From: Cognatundibacterium griseum
Lineage (GTDB): Bacteria; Pseudomonadota; Gammaproteobacteria; Burkholderiales; Burkholderiaceae_D
Direction: 5' to 3'
NCBI RefSeq assembly: GCF_014284195.1
Contig: NZ_JACOGC010000002.1
Location: 496,001 to 560,000, forward strand
Length of the DNA stretch: 64,000 nucleotides
Below the pieces are notes generated by a model. That model did no database searches. It was not told the DNA's origin and was given only the letters and a program-made list of their open reading frames with translations. Of the stretch, positions 8,701-18,296 are shown piece by piece. Within the stretch, counting starts at the first letter, position 1, and each line of letters starts with the position of its first letter. The position numbers and the translations under genes were made by a program.

Positions 8701-9319
8701 GTTTGAATTCACATAAATCTGCAATCATGCAGTTCCAGCATTTGGGTTTCCGGGCAATGCAGGTATAGCGGCCATGTAAAATCAGCCAGTGATGCGCATC
8801 CTGTCTGAATTCTTTCGGAACGAATTTCATCAATTTTTCTTCGACGACATCCACATTTTTACCCGGTGCCAGACCCGTGCGGTTGGCGACGCGGAAGATG
8901 TGCGTATCAACCGCAATTGTCGGTTCTCCGAATGCGGTATTCATGACGACGTTAGCAGTTTTCCTGCCAACCCCAGGCAGCGTTTCCAGCACTTCGCGGT
9001 TGCGGGGTACCTCGCCGTGGTGTTCTGTGATCAGCAGTCTGCATGTTTCAATGACGTTCTTTGCTTTGGTTCGGAACAGGCCAATCGTTTGTATATATGG
9101 AATCAGTCCGTCCACGCCAAGCGCATAGATGCTTTCCGGTGTATTAGCAACCGGATACAGCAGCCGGGTGGCTTTGTTGACCGAAACATCGGTTGCCTGT
9201 GCCGACAATAAAACAGCAATCAGTAATTCAAATGGTGAGGTGTATTCGAGTTCCGTAGTCGGGTGCGGATTGGCTTGTTGCAAGCGTGTAAAAATGGCGT
9301 GACGTTTTTCCGCATTCAT
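8672..9319 (-). CDS. nth: Endonuclease III
   Basis: Base-excision-repair DNA glycosylase/AP lyase acting on oxidised pyrimidines. The 215-residue protein has the helix-hairpin-helix motif LPGVGRKTANVV; Lys120 and Asp138 occupy the same numbers as the E. coli catalytic residues. The [4Fe-4S] cluster ligands are Cys187, Cys194, Cys197 and Cys203, in the canonical C-X6-C-X2-C-X5-C spacing. Its ATG overlaps the end of rsxB by four bases, so the two are translationally coupled. Both are iron-sulfur proteins. Confidence 0.97.
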   Translation of the reverse strand: MNAEKRHAIFTRLQQANPHPTTELEYTSPFELLIAVLLSAQATDVSVNKATRLLYPVANTPESIYALGVDGLIPYIQTIGLFRTKAKNVIETCRLLITEHHGEVPRNREVLETLPGVGRKTANVVMNTAFGEPTIAVDTHIFRVANRTGLAPGKNVDVVEEKLMKFVPKEFRQDAHHWLILHGRYTCIARKPKCWNCMIADLCEFKQKTPLPDNA

Positions 9320-10017
9320 GGCTCAGTTTTTCCGGATTCTGCTGCGATTTTTTTGAGGCGGGCGCGTTCAATGGCTGCCGTAATAATACTTTTTTTACGT
9401 TCTTTCGCCAGACGCTCTGCCTCATTGGATGTGGCTTCGTCCTCGAGGGCTTTTAATTTGGCAGCAGCTTTGGCAGCCAGCCGGTCTTCATTCTCGGCTT
9501 TTTCCCTGACAAGACGCCGGTTGCGGGTTTCAAACTGACGGCGGCTCTGATCTGCCAGCGGTTGAGACCAGGCAGCCCAGCCGGTTTGACCGGCAGTCAC
9601 TGGCACCATGGTGATGCAATCAACCGGGCACGGAGCAACACACAGGTCGCAGCCAGTACACAGATCCGGAATGATGCTGTGCATCTGTTTCGGCGCGCCG
9701 ATGATCGCATCTACCGGACAGGCCTGAATGCAGAGCGTGCATCCTATACAGTAAGCTTCTTCAATCACGGCCAGTGGCCGCTCTCGTTCTTCCCCGTGGC
9801 GGATGTTCAGAGGAATAACGGGTTGTTGCAATAATGTCGCCAGCCGGACCACGCCTTCTTGTCCACCGGGAGGGCATTGATTGTAACCAGCCGCACCGTG
9901 CGCAATGGCTGAGGCATATTCATGGCAGGAGGGGAAACCGCATTTGGTGCATTGAGTCTGCGGTAGTAGATGTTCAATTTGTGTAACGAGGGGAATAGAC
10001 ACAGCAATGGCGACCAC
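9316..10017 (-). CDS. rsxB: RsxB/RnfB-type electron transport iron-sulfur protein (orphan)
   Basis: Ferredoxin-like subunit related to RnfB/RsxB. At the N-terminus Cys23, Cys26, Cys31 and Cys48 form the four-cysteine cluster domain (CTKCGFPSC...CPPGG). Two 4Fe-4S ferredoxin motifs follow, CIGCTLCIQACP and CTGCDLCVAPCP, at about residues 90-130. The C-terminal 80 residues are charged, Ala/Lys/Glu-rich and probably a long helix. The usual membrane-anchored N-terminus of RnfB is short here. None of the other rnf/rsx genes is in the window; this orphan rsxB-nth arrangement recurs in betaproteobacteria. It probably shuttles electrons, possibly to nth or a SoxR-type reducer, but the partner is unknown. 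Confidence 0.88.
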   Translation of the reverse strand: MVAIAVSIPLVTQIEHLLPQTQCTKCGFPSCHEYASAIAHGAAGYNQCPPGGQEGVVRLATLLQQPVIPLNIRHGEERERPLAVIEEAYCIGCTLCIQACPVDAIIGAPKQMHSIIPDLCTGCDLCVAPCPVDCITMVPVTAGQTGWAAWSQPLADQSRRQFETRNRRLVREKAENEDRLAAKAAAKLKALEDEATSNEAERLAKERKKSIITAAIERARLKKIAAESGKTEP

Positions 10018-10064
10018 AACTGAAGAAGGACAGATTATCCACTCAAATGCGGTGAATCACAAAT

Positions 10065-10095
10065 AAAAAAGCCACCGGCCTTGCACGGTGGCTTT
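10065..10095 (-). terminator. Terminator after phaZ
   Basis: GCCACCG (10071-10077) pairs with CGGTGGC (10086-10092); on the minus strand the stem is followed by TTTTTTATTTG. It ends the phaZ transcript before rsxB. Confidence 0.8.
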
Positions 10096-10111
10096 GCTGA
10101 AGCGGTGAGGA

Positions 10112-11347
10112 TCAGGCGTGTTGCTTGATGAATTCTCCGATTTTCGGGCAGATAATTTCACGCCAGCGACGACCTGAGAAAATTCCATAATGCCCGCAGC
10201 CGGGGGCGACGAAATCCTGCTTCATGCTGGCAGGTATGCTGGTGCACAGTTCATGAGCGGCCTGTGTTTGTCCGGGGCCTGAGATATCGTCCAGTTCACC
10301 CTCAACAGTAAATAGCGCGACAGTTTTGATATCTTGCGGACGAACCAGTCTGCCCTCGACTTCCCAGGTGCCTTTAGGTAAGTGAAATTCCTGAAAAACG
10401 GTTTTAATTGTCTCCAGATAGTAGTCTGCCGGCATGTCCAGAACCGCATTGTATTCATCATAAAATTTACGATGTTGTTCCGCTGACTGATCATCACCTT
10501 GCACCAGATGCTGGTAGTAGTCCCAGTGGCTTTGCGCGTGGCGATCAGGATTCATTGCCACGAAGCCGGCATGTTGCAAAAAGCCGGGGTAAACTTTGCG
10601 GCCATAACCCGGGTAATTTGCCGGTACGCTGTAAATAACGGTATTTTCAAACCAAGAATATTTTTTTTCTGTGGCGAGATTATTGACCTGAGTGGGAGAC
10701 TTGCGCGGGTCAATCGGTCCGCCCATCATTGTCATGGTCTTCGGCAACTTGGGGTCATTATCTGTTGCCATCAAGGCGATTGCCGCAAGTACCGGCACAG
10801 TAGGCTGGCACACGGAAATCACGTGAACATCCGGCCCGAGTTCCCGGATGAAGTCCTGTACATAGTAAATGTAGTCATGCAGGTGGAATTCACCTTCGGA
10901 CAGCGGCACCATGCGCGCATCGGTCCAGTCGGTGATGTACACATCATGCTGCGGCAGCAATCCTTTGACGGTATCGCGCAGCAATGTCGCATGATGGCCT
11001 GATAATGGCGCCACTACCAGTACTTTGGGTTGTTTGAGTTTGTTGAAATCCTTGTCGTTCAAGACCTTTTTAAAGTGCAATAACTTGCAAAAAGGTTTAA
11101 TGATCGCACTGATCTGGGTGACTTCGACCGTTTGTTTATCTATGGTCGTTGAGGTAATGCCAAATTCGGGTTTTTCGTAATCTTTTCCCAAACGAAACAT
11201 CAGTTCATATCCGGCGGCAATTCTCTGTGCATACGGAGTGTGTGCAAGCGGGGAAATCGGGTTCGTGAATAATTTGGAAGACGCTTCCGCCCATTGGGTT
11301 AATGGATTCAGAAAAGCACGATTCAATTCATGGAGTTGATAGAGCAT
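10112..11347 (-). CDS. phaZ: Intracellular polyhydroxyalkanoate depolymerase
   Basis: Mobilises stored poly(3-hydroxybutyrate) granules in the cytoplasm. The 411-residue alpha/beta-hydrolase matches the PhaZ1 family of Ralstonia/Cupriavidus. The nucleophile is a cysteine, Cys180 in SVCQPT, instead of the serine found in extracellular depolymerases, and GCGHYGIFSGRRWR near the C-terminus holds the catalytic histidine. The protein starts MLYQLHELNRAF, as in other family members, and has no signal peptide. It is a single-gene unit bounded by its terminator and a divergent promoter region shared with the hybrid kinase. Confidence 0.93.
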   Translation of the reverse strand: MLYQLHELNRAFLNPLTQWAEASSKLFTNPISPLAHTPYAQRIAAGYELMFRLGKDYEKPEFGITSTTIDKQTVEVTQISAIIKPFCKLLHFKKVLNDKDFNKLKQPKVLVVAPLSGHHATLLRDTVKGLLPQHDVYITDWTDARMVPLSEGEFHLHDYIYYVQDFIRELGPDVHVISVCQPTVPVLAAIALMATDNDPKLPKTMTMMGGPIDPRKSPTQVNNLATEKKYSWFENTVIYSVPANYPGYGRKVYPGFLQHAGFVAMNPDRHAQSHWDYYQHLVQGDDQSAEQHRKFYDEYNAVLDMPADYYLETIKTVFQEFHLPKGTWEVEGRLVRPQDIKTVALFTVEGELDDISGPGQTQAAHELCTSIPASMKQDFVAPGCGHYGIFSGRRWREIICPKIGEFIKQHA

Positions 11348-11409
11348 GATGATATCTTCCTAGGAAACACGAGAATTCCGTTGAGTAACAGATTGATATG
11401 ACAACAGCG

Positions 11410-11439
11410 TTGTACGTTGTCTTTTTGCTACACGTACAA
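11410..11439. promoter_or_regulatory. 8-bp inverted repeat in the phaZ / hybrid kinase intergenic region
   Basis: TTGTACGT (11410-11417) is the exact reverse complement of ACGTACAA (11432-11439), spaced 14 bases, 63 bases before phaZ. It could be an operator in the shared 264-base promoter region. A run of TTAAA-type sequences at 11530-11550 may be the kinase promoter. Confidence 0.3.
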
Positions 11440-11611
11440 ATATTGACCTGTATTGCAATGCATCATAAACCAGATTTTATATTTTTGTGCTTGTGGATGT
11501 TGCGGATCGTTACCTTCATGCAAATTAATGTTAAATAATTGGTTAAAATGTAATCCTGCTAAATATCAGGCAAACTGGCAAATACCGTTCTGGATAGAGG
11601 ATTCGTGAAGT

Positions 11612-14600
11612 ATGGGCAATGATTTTGAACTTTCCGATGCTCAGATGCGTGAGAGTTGTTTTGCAGCATTTGACCTGATGCGGGACTCGCCGGAAGAAGG
11701 GCGCATCATTGCATCCCGGTTGCGGCAAAGCGCCGTGAGTCACCGCTTGCCCGTCATGGGAACTTTTGCCGAGTTGTTGTTTGCTTTCGCGGATTTCTTT
11801 GATGGGCGCCTGGCTCAGGCCGAGCCTGAGTTTGAGCGTATATCCGTTATGTTTGAGCTGGTTGGTGATAAAGAGGGGCTGGCATTTTCCATGCTGGGTA
11901 CGGTGGCAGTCTGGCGCCGGCACGGTATGTCGGAGCAGGCGTATTCGTTATGTCACACCAAAATTTTGCCTCTCTTACCAGAAGGGGATCACCGCCTGTC
12001 GGTGCTGATTTTTAATCTTCTTGGCATCTTATCGCAGGAGCTGGGTTTTACCGAAGAGGGCATCCGGCATTTCTACATGGCTCTTGAGCAGGCGCAGCGC
12101 CTGAATATCCTGAACCGGGTTTCTCAGGTGATGGCTAATCTGGGAGAGATTTTTTATATCTCCGGTAATGCTGAAGATGCAGAGCCACTGTTGCAGGAGG
12201 CGCGGGCGATTGCGATTCAGTCGAATGAGCGCTGGCTGGCACCATTTATTTCAACCATGTATGCATTATGCAAAATTGCACTGGATAAATATGAGGAGGC
12301 CTACCTCGGGATTGTTGACTATATCGGTGAAAACAGCCAGGCGCATTATCCGGACGCCGCCAGTCGTGCTTTCTGTTTTTCGATTGCAGCCTATACGCTG
12401 GCTATGCGCGGACAGCTCGAAGAGGCTGATCGTTTAAATGCCATTGCCCAGAACCTGAGTGACAGCTATGAGGATAAACCCTTAAAGCCTTATACCCGAT
12501 GGGTCAGCGGGCATCTGCACTGGCGTCACAAACGTTTTCCTGAGGCAATTCATGATCTGCGTCGCGCGATTGATGAAAATGGCATTCAGGGATACATCTA
12601 CATTCCATTGCGCGCCATCCGGGAATTAATCGATATTTTTGCTGAGCTGGGGCAGTGGGAAGAAGGATTTAAGGAACAGCAGCGTTACCTGGAATTATTT
12701 GCCAAAGCGCAGGGGCAGGCCACGCGCGTGCATGTGCAGACTCTGCGTATTAAAAATGAACTGAAGCAGGCGGAGTTGGCGCGCCGTTTGGCTGAAGACG
12801 CGATGGCGGAACGCAGGGCGCTGGACGTTGAATTGAAGAGAATGCTGTCCGAGCGCGAAACAATTCTGGAAAATTCGATCGTCGGGATGGTATTTCTGAA
12901 TAATCAGGGCCGGGTACAATGGGCTAATACACCGCTTTGCCAAATTTTTCGTGTGGATCGCGGGCAGATTCTGGGCGCATCACTGGAACCTTATTACCCT
13001 TCCAGGACATCGTATCTTGAATCGGGAGAAGCGGTCAGTGCTGCGGTACTCAGAGGTGAGTCGTTTGAGGCTGAATTACAGATGCGTCGTGCAGATGGCG
13101 ATTTGTTCTGGGCACACTTTTCCGGACGAGCTGTTGATCAAAATGATCTTTCGCATGGAACGGTATGGGTTGTCATGGATATTTCTGCCCGTCGCCAGCT
13201 TGAAGCAGATTTGAACAGGTCTGAGAAGCATTATCGCCAACTGGTGAATCATGCGTCTGAAGGCATCATGGTCGTCCAGAATCAGAAAATTGTTTTTGCC
13301 AATCCTCAGATATATAAGTTGACTGCACGCGAACCGGATTCTCTGCTGGCACACAACTTTGCTGACCTGATTTTTGAAGGCGACCGTTTGGCGGTACAGG
13401 ATTATGATCTGCGTTGTTTGAGGGGGGAAATGGTTGCCCCGCATTTTCAATGCCGGATGCTGAATCCTGCGGTCGAAAAAATGAGCTGGGTGGAATTATC
13501 TTCTGTACTGATCGACTGGGAGGGGCAACCTGCCAATTTATCCTTCATTTCCGATGTCACCGAGCGCAAATGTCTGGAGCTGCAGTTACAACAGAGTATG
13601 GCTGAACAGATGCGTTTGCAGACCATACAGATGCAGAATGAGTTAAAAGAGGCAGAGCGGGCACGCCGTCATGCAGAGGAAAGCACGGAGGCAAAGTCTA
13701 TCTTCCTGGCGAATATGAGCCATGAAATCCGTACTCCTATGAACGCCATCATCGGTATGGCACATCTGGCGCTCAGAACCGAATTAAGCCCGAAACAAAA
13801 AGATTATCTGGAGAAGATTCATCAGGCCGGCTTGTCGCTGATGGGCGTCATTAACGACATTCTGGATTTTTCCAAAGTCGAAGCGGGAAAGCTGCATATT
13901 GAAAATACAGTATTTAACCTCGATGAGGTTCTGGAAAATGTGTGCGCAATTACCGCAGATAAAGCCTATGAAAAAGGACTGGAGCTGATTTTCGATGTCC
14001 CGCAGCAAATCCCTCGCGCCTTATGTGGTGATGCGCTGCGCCTGGGACAGATATTGATCAATCTGATTAATAATGCAGTCAAATTTACTCAGCATGGTGA
14101 AGTGTATGTCAGATGCCGGCATCAGGTAGTGAGCGAGGGACAGCTGCAGCTTCAATTTGAGATACGCGATACCGGTATCGGCATGACGCCGGAGCAAATG
14201 CAGCGCTTATTTCAGCCATTCAGCCAGGCGGATGAATCTACCACCCGGAAATTTGGCGGCACAGGTCTTGGTCTGTCAATTTCCCGGCGTGTCGTTGAAT
14301 TGATGGGTGGTCAGATTAATCTGGAAAGTGAATCCGGGCTTGGAACCTGTGTCCGTTTTTACCTGGGTTTTGGTTTGTCCCCTGATGTCAGGACTCCGGC
14401 ACATACTGAGTTGATCCGTCATAAACGGATTCTGATTGTTGATGATAATGCGCTTGCCGCCAACGTGTTACGTGATGAATTGGAGTTATTGGGAGCACGC
14501 GTTGATGTGGCGCAGGAAGCTGCTCCCGCGATTCAAATGATGCAGATTGTGGATAACGACGATCCTTATGATCTGGTGTTTGTGGATCTGAATATGCCGG

Positions 14601-15910
14601 CAATGGATGGTCTGACATGGATTGACACCCTGAAGCGCGGACAGTTGCTTGAGACTATGCCTGCATTTGTCCTGATGGGAATGCATGGACGGGAAGAGGC
14701 GAGTCATAGGGCTGACGTGATGATGCCTGATGCATTTTTACCTAAACCGGTTCGATTTATCCAGGTCCTGGATTGTATAACGGCCTTGTATTCGAAGCCA
14801 TTAGAGAAGCCCGGACATAAGCAGGCGATCAGGGTTCCTCAATATGCAGGACTACGCGTTTTACTGGCCGAGGACAATCAGATGAATCAGCAGATTGCCT
14901 GTGAACTGATGGAGGCGGGCGGTATTCAGGTGGATGTCGCTGAAAATGGCGAAGCTGCACTGGAAATGCTGCTCCAGGAACATCCGGATTATTACGGGAT
15001 GGTGTTCATGGACGTGCAGATGCCGGTACTGGATGGTCATGACGCCACACGAATGATACGTAGCCGGCCTGCCTACGAGGGGCTGCCGATTGTCGCCATG
15101 ACTGCGCACGCCATGCTGGACGAGATTGCACGTTGCAAAGAATCTGGCATGAGCGCACATCTGGCCAAGCCCATCACCCCTGCAGCGCTGTACGACATGA
15201 TTTCGCACTGGTGTCCTCAGTTTATCACGGAAAATACAGTGCTGACCGCTGAAGATGTCGCGGGAAATCATGTGCTGTCCATCGAGATGGTCGATGTGGA
15301 CGAAGGCCTGCAGCGCACACTGGGAAATGCAGATTTATACATGGAATTGCTGAGGCGTTTTTGTGACGATCAGCATGATGCTGTTGCGAAGGCAGTCCAG
15401 ATGCATCAGGCGGGTGATCAGGAGCAGGCCGAACGGCTGATTCATACTTTAAAAGGTGTCGCTGCATTGATTGCCGCCACAACTGTACGGCAGGAAGCGG
15501 ATGTGCTGGAGCAGTATTTGCGGGCGCGGGAATATGGTTTGCATGTCGACCGGCAGTTTCAATTATGTGATTTGCAGCTGCAGAAAACCCGTGCTTCAAT
15601 TCAAGTTTTTTTAGGAAAGCAATTTCGTGACACCGTGACGCAGGATGCCACGGGTTCTCCGCAGGTTTATCAGCGCCAGATTCTATTGAGTACTTTGCGG
15701 CAATGTGAGCAGTTGTTAAGCGAATACGATGGGGAGGCGGTCGATTTTCTGGTGGAGTCTTCGGATGTGATTGTCCAGGCACTCGGAGCCGAGTTGCATA
15801 AGCAGATCATGCGGGCCGCGAAACAATTCGACTTTGATCTTGCGCTAAATTATCTGAGACAAGGAATAGCGCAGCATGGTCTCAGCGAGGCAACGGTGCG
15901 TCACACGTAA
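11612..15910 (+). CDS. Hybrid sensor kinase: TPR-PAS-PAS-HisKA-HATPase-REC-REC-Hpt
   Basis: A very large cytoplasmic phosphorelay kinase (1432 residues, no membrane segment). Residues 1-380 form a helical TPR-like domain, followed by a coiled coil (380-420), two PAS domains (about 425-535 and 545-655) and a second coiled coil. The HisKA phospho-acceptor is His704 in MSHEIRTPMN. The HATPase (about 808-925) has the N box LINNAVKF, DTGIGM and GGTGLGL. Two receiver domains carry Asp992 (FVDLNMP) and Asp1134 (FMDVQMP), and the Hpt domain carries His1278 (HTLKG). All residues needed for a His-Asp-His-Asp relay are present. The REC-HD-GYP gene 44 bases downstream is the obvious final acceptor. The signal sensed by the TPR/PAS part is unknown. 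Confidence 0.92.
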   Translation: MGNDFELSDAQMRESCFAAFDLMRDSPEEGRIIASRLRQSAVSHRLPVMGTFAELLFAFADFFDGRLAQAEPEFERISVMFELVGDKEGLAFSMLGTVAVWRRHGMSEQAYSLCHTKILPLLPEGDHRLSVLIFNLLGILSQELGFTEEGIRHFYMALEQAQRLNILNRVSQVMANLGEIFYISGNAEDAEPLLQEARAIAIQSNERWLAPFISTMYALCKIALDKYEEAYLGIVDYIGENSQAHYPDAASRAFCFSIAAYTLAMRGQLEEADRLNAIAQNLSDSYEDKPLKPYTRWVSGHLHWRHKRFPEAIHDLRRAIDENGIQGYIYIPLRAIRELIDIFAELGQWEEGFKEQQRYLELFAKAQGQATRVHVQTLRIKNELKQAELARRLAEDAMAERRALDVELKRMLSERETILENSIVGMVFLNNQGRVQWANTPLCQIFRVDRGQILGASLEPYYPSRTSYLESGEAVSAAVLRGESFEAELQMRRADGDLFWAHFSGRAVDQNDLSHGTVWVVMDISARRQLEADLNRSEKHYRQLVNHASEGIMVVQNQKIVFANPQIYKLTAREPDSLLAHNFADLIFEGDRLAVQDYDLRCLRGEMVAPHFQCRMLNPAVEKMSWVELSSVLIDWEGQPANLSFISDVTERKCLELQLQQSMAEQMRLQTIQMQNELKEAERARRHAEESTEAKSIFLANMSHEIRTPMNAIIGMAHLALRTELSPKQKDYLEKIHQAGLSLMGVINDILDFSKVEAGKLHIENTVFNLDEVLENVCAITADKAYEKGLELIFDVPQQIPRALCGDALRLGQILINLINNAVKFTQHGEVYVRCRHQVVSEGQLQLQFEIRDTGIGMTPEQMQRLFQPFSQADESTTRKFGGTGLGLSISRRVVELMGGQINLESESGLGTCVRFYLGFGLSPDVRTPAHTELIRHKRILIVDDNALAANVLRDELELLGARVDVAQEAAPAIQMMQIVDNDDPYDLVFVDLNMPAMDGLTWIDTLKRGQLLETMPAFVLMGMHGREEASHRADVMMPDAFLPKPVRFIQVLDCITALYSKPLEKPGHKQAIRVPQYAGLRVLLAEDNQMNQQIACELMEAGGIQVDVAENGEAALEMLLQEHPDYYGMVFMDVQMPVLDGHDATRMIRSRPAYEGLPIVAMTAHAMLDEIARCKESGMSAHLAKPITPAALYDMISHWCPQFITENTVLTAEDVAGNHVLSIEMVDVDEGLQRTLGNADLYMELLRRFCDDQHDAVAKAVQMHQAGDQEQAERLIHTLKGVAALIAATTVRQEADVLEQYLRAREYGLHVDRQFQLCDLQLQKTRASIQVFLGKQFRDTVTQDATGSPQVYQRQILLSTLRQCEQLLSEYDGEAVDFLVESSDVIVQALGAELHKQIMRAAKQFDFDLALNYLRQGIAQHGLSEATVRHT

Positions 15911-15954
15911 CGTACTAGAAGCAAAACCTGACATATTTTGAAAATAACAAAAAC

Positions 15955-17079
15955 ATGAGCCATCCAATATCCACGGAGTTAACTGGCGATAGCCGACCGG
16001 TAATCCTGATTGTTGACGATACACCCGATAATATTTCCCTGTTATCAGGTTTATTAAAGGAGCAGTACAAAGTCAGGATCGCCACCAGTGGTGTGAAGGC
16101 TTTGCAGATCGCAGGGCAGAGACCGCATCCTGATCTGATTTTGCTGGATGTGATGATGCCGGAAATGGATGGTTATGAAACTTGCCGGCGCCTGAAATCT
16201 GAGCTGGTGACAGCAGATATTCCGGTAATTTTCCTGACGGCGCGCAGTCAGGCAAAGGATGAGGAACTGGGACTGCGCTTGGGGGCCGTGGATTATATCG
16301 GTAAGCCGATCAGTCCTGCGATTGTTCAGGCGCGGGTGGCAACGCAGCTGAATCTGATCCGTGCGCGCCAGCTATTGCGCAATCAGAATGTCTATCTGGA
16401 ACGTCTGGTGGAGAAGCGGACCGAGGAGTTGGGGCGTTTGCAGGACGCCATCATCATGGCAATGGCGCTGTTGGGGGAGGCGCGTGATAATGAAACTGCC
16501 AGCCATATCCGGCGCACACAGGCCTATGTGACATTGCTGGCACATCAGCTGAGCCAGCATCCGCGCTTTTGTCATGAGCTGTCCGAAGCCAATATCACGT
16601 TGCTGTATAAATCAGCGCCCTTGCATGACATTGGGAAGATTGGTATTCCGGATAGCGTCTTGTTGAAAGAGGGAAAATTGACGCCGGAAGAATTCGATCT
16701 GATGAAGCAGCATACCTGGCACGGTCGTGAAACGATTTTATCGGTCGAAAAGTATCTGGGGGGCAGTAATGAGTTTTTAAGATTTGCCCGTGAAATTACG
16801 TATTCGCATCAGGAAAAATGGGATGGCACGGGTTATCCCGAAGGCTTGTGTGGTGAGCAGATTCCGGTTTCAGCGCGCATTATGGCGGTAGCTGATGCTT
16901 ATGATGCCCTGATCTCCGAGCGCGATTACGATGGCACTTACACGCATGCCGAAGCCATCGTTCAGATCCAGGAGGCGCGCGGACGACACTTTGATCCTGA
17001 TGTCGTGGATGCTTTTCTGGTAGTTGCTGACGACTTCGCGGAAATCGCAAAAACTTACCACGATTCTCAACCGGACTGA
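15955..17079 (+). CDS. Response regulator with HD-GYP phosphodiesterase domain
   Basis: A 374-residue two-domain regulator. The receiver domain (residues 15-135) has acidic Asp21-Asp22 and phospho-acceptor Asp65 in LLDVMMP. After a coiled linker comes the HD-GYP domain with His224-Asp225 in LHDIGKIGIPD and Gly293-Tyr294-Pro295 in WDGTGYP. HD-GYP domains hydrolyse cyclic di-GMP, so phosphorylation is expected to tune its level. It begins 44 bases after the hybrid kinase and is very likely co-transcribed and phosphorylated by that kinase's Hpt domain. A terminator follows. Confidence 0.93.
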   Translation: MSHPISTELTGDSRPVILIVDDTPDNISLLSGLLKEQYKVRIATSGVKALQIAGQRPHPDLILLDVMMPEMDGYETCRRLKSELVTADIPVIFLTARSQAKDEELGLRLGAVDYIGKPISPAIVQARVATQLNLIRARQLLRNQNVYLERLVEKRTEELGRLQDAIIMAMALLGEARDNETASHIRRTQAYVTLLAHQLSQHPRFCHELSEANITLLYKSAPLHDIGKIGIPDSVLLKEGKLTPEEFDLMKQHTWHGRETILSVEKYLGGSNEFLRFAREITYSHQEKWDGTGYPEGLCGEQIPVSARIMAVADAYDALISERDYDGTYTHAEAIVQIQEARGRHFDPDVVDAFLVVADDFAEIAKTYHDSQPD

Positions 17080-17110
17080 CGATGTGTAAATAGCCTGATT
17101 GACCAGCTGT

Positions 17111-17144
17111 AAAAAAAGCGCGAAGGATGCTTCGCGCTTTTTTT
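17111..17144. terminator. Bidirectional terminator
   Basis: GCGCGAAG (17118-17125) pairs with CTTCGCGC (17130-17137) over a GATG loop, with seven A before and a T-run after. It separates the HD-GYP gene and the convergent ferredoxin reductase gene. Confidence 0.88.
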
Positions 17145-17161
17145 ATGGGGCAGAGCCGGGC

Positions 17162-18244
17162 TTAATCAAATACTGGTGTATCGACACCAAGAATCTTATG
17201 CAGCTTCGGAGAAGTCGTGGTGTACTGCATGTGAATTTTCTTTTCAGGGAAAATATACGGTGCAGCACCAAATGCGGCCAGTGCGGCTTCGTGGAAGCCG
17301 GACAGGATCAGTTTTTTCTTACCGGGGTAAGTGTTGATGTCACCAACGGCGAAAATACCTGGCACATTAGTTTCAAACTTTTCAGTGTCCATGACTTTCA
17401 ACTGCTTGCGCTCAATCTCCAGACCCCATTCTGCGATTGGTCCGAGCTTTGGAGACAGGCCGAAAAATACCAGCAAAGTATCTAATGGCATGCGGCGTGT
17501 TACACCGTCAGCACCGGTTACCTTGATTTCTGAAAGCTGGTCATCCTTTGTCTCAATGCCGGTCACCTGGCCGATGGTCAGTTGCATTTCATAGTTGTCA
17601 CACAGCTCTTTCATCTTGGCGACGGATGCCGGTGCAGCACGGAAATCTTCGCGGCGATGAAGCAGAACCACAGATTCAGCCTTGCCAACCAGATTCAGCG
17701 CCCAGTCCAGTGCTGAGTCGCCGCCGCCGCAGATTACCAGGTTTTTGCCATGAAACTGGCTTGGATCCTTGACGCGGTAAAAAACCTGCTTTCCTTCAAA
17801 TGCCTCAATGCCTTCTACTTTCAAAGTGCGTGGCTGGAAAGAGCCAACGCCAGCAGCGATGAAGATCGTCTTGGTGATGAAACGCGTACCTGTGGATGTT
17901 TCCACGTCAAAACGCGAATCTTCGCGGCGTTGCACCAGTGTGACTTCCTGACCGAGATGGAATGTTGGTTCAAACGGTTCAATCTGTTTGAGCAGGTTGT
18001 CAGTCAGTTCCTGACCTGTGCAGACCGGAACGGCCGGGATGTCGTAAATCGGCTTGTCCGGATACAGCTCCACACATTGTCCGCCGACCACAGGCAAAGA
18101 GTCGATAACGTGGGCTTTGATTTCGAGCAGGCCCAGTTCGAATACCTGAAACAGGCCAACCGGACCTGCACCAATGATGACGGCATCCGCTTCGATTACG
18201 CCATTTGCCTGAGTAGTTTGTTTATTTTCCATACGACGAGTCAT
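17162..18244 (-). CDS. Ferredoxin--NADP+ reductase, thioredoxin-reductase-like type
   Basis: FAD flavoenzyme that moves electrons between NADPH and ferredoxin. The 360-residue protein has the FAD-binding GAGPVG (residues 25-30), the [10 protein letters not shown] of the NADPH domain, and a C-terminal [11 protein letters not shown]-contact motif. It lacks the redox-active CxxC of thioredoxin reductase and has the C-terminal extension typical of TrxR-like FNRs. fdxA lies immediately upstream on the same strand, 52 bases away, which supports the assignment as a physical redox pair. The start may be Met1 (18244) or Met5. Confidence 0.9.
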   Translation of the reverse strand: MTRRMENKQTTQANGVIEADAVIIGAGPVGLFQVFELGLLEIKAHVIDSLPVVGGQCVELYPDKPIYDIPAVPVCTGQELTDNLLKQIEPFEPTFHLGQEVTLVQRREDSRFDVETSTGTRFITKTIFIAAGVGSFQPRTLKVEGIEAFEGKQVFYRVKDPSQFHGKNLVICGGGDSALDWALNLVGKAESVVLLHRREDFRAAPASVAKMKELCDNYEMQLTIGQVTGIETKDDQLSEIKVTGADGVTRRMPLDTLLVFFGLSPKLGPIAEWGLEIERKQLKVMDTEKFETNVPGIFAVGDINTYPGKKKLILSGFHEAALAAFGAAPYIFPEKKIHMQYTTTSPKLHKILGVDTPVFD

Positions 18245-18296
18245 TTCTGATAATGCTTAAATTGAGTACATCAGTTGCTGCTGGCAGCCGGACTGA

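Noticed and set aside
15225-15782. Minus-strand 185-codon ORF within the hybrid kinase Hpt region
   Set aside because: Pro/His/Ala-rich composition typical of a reverse-frame artefact, opposite an intact Hpt domain.
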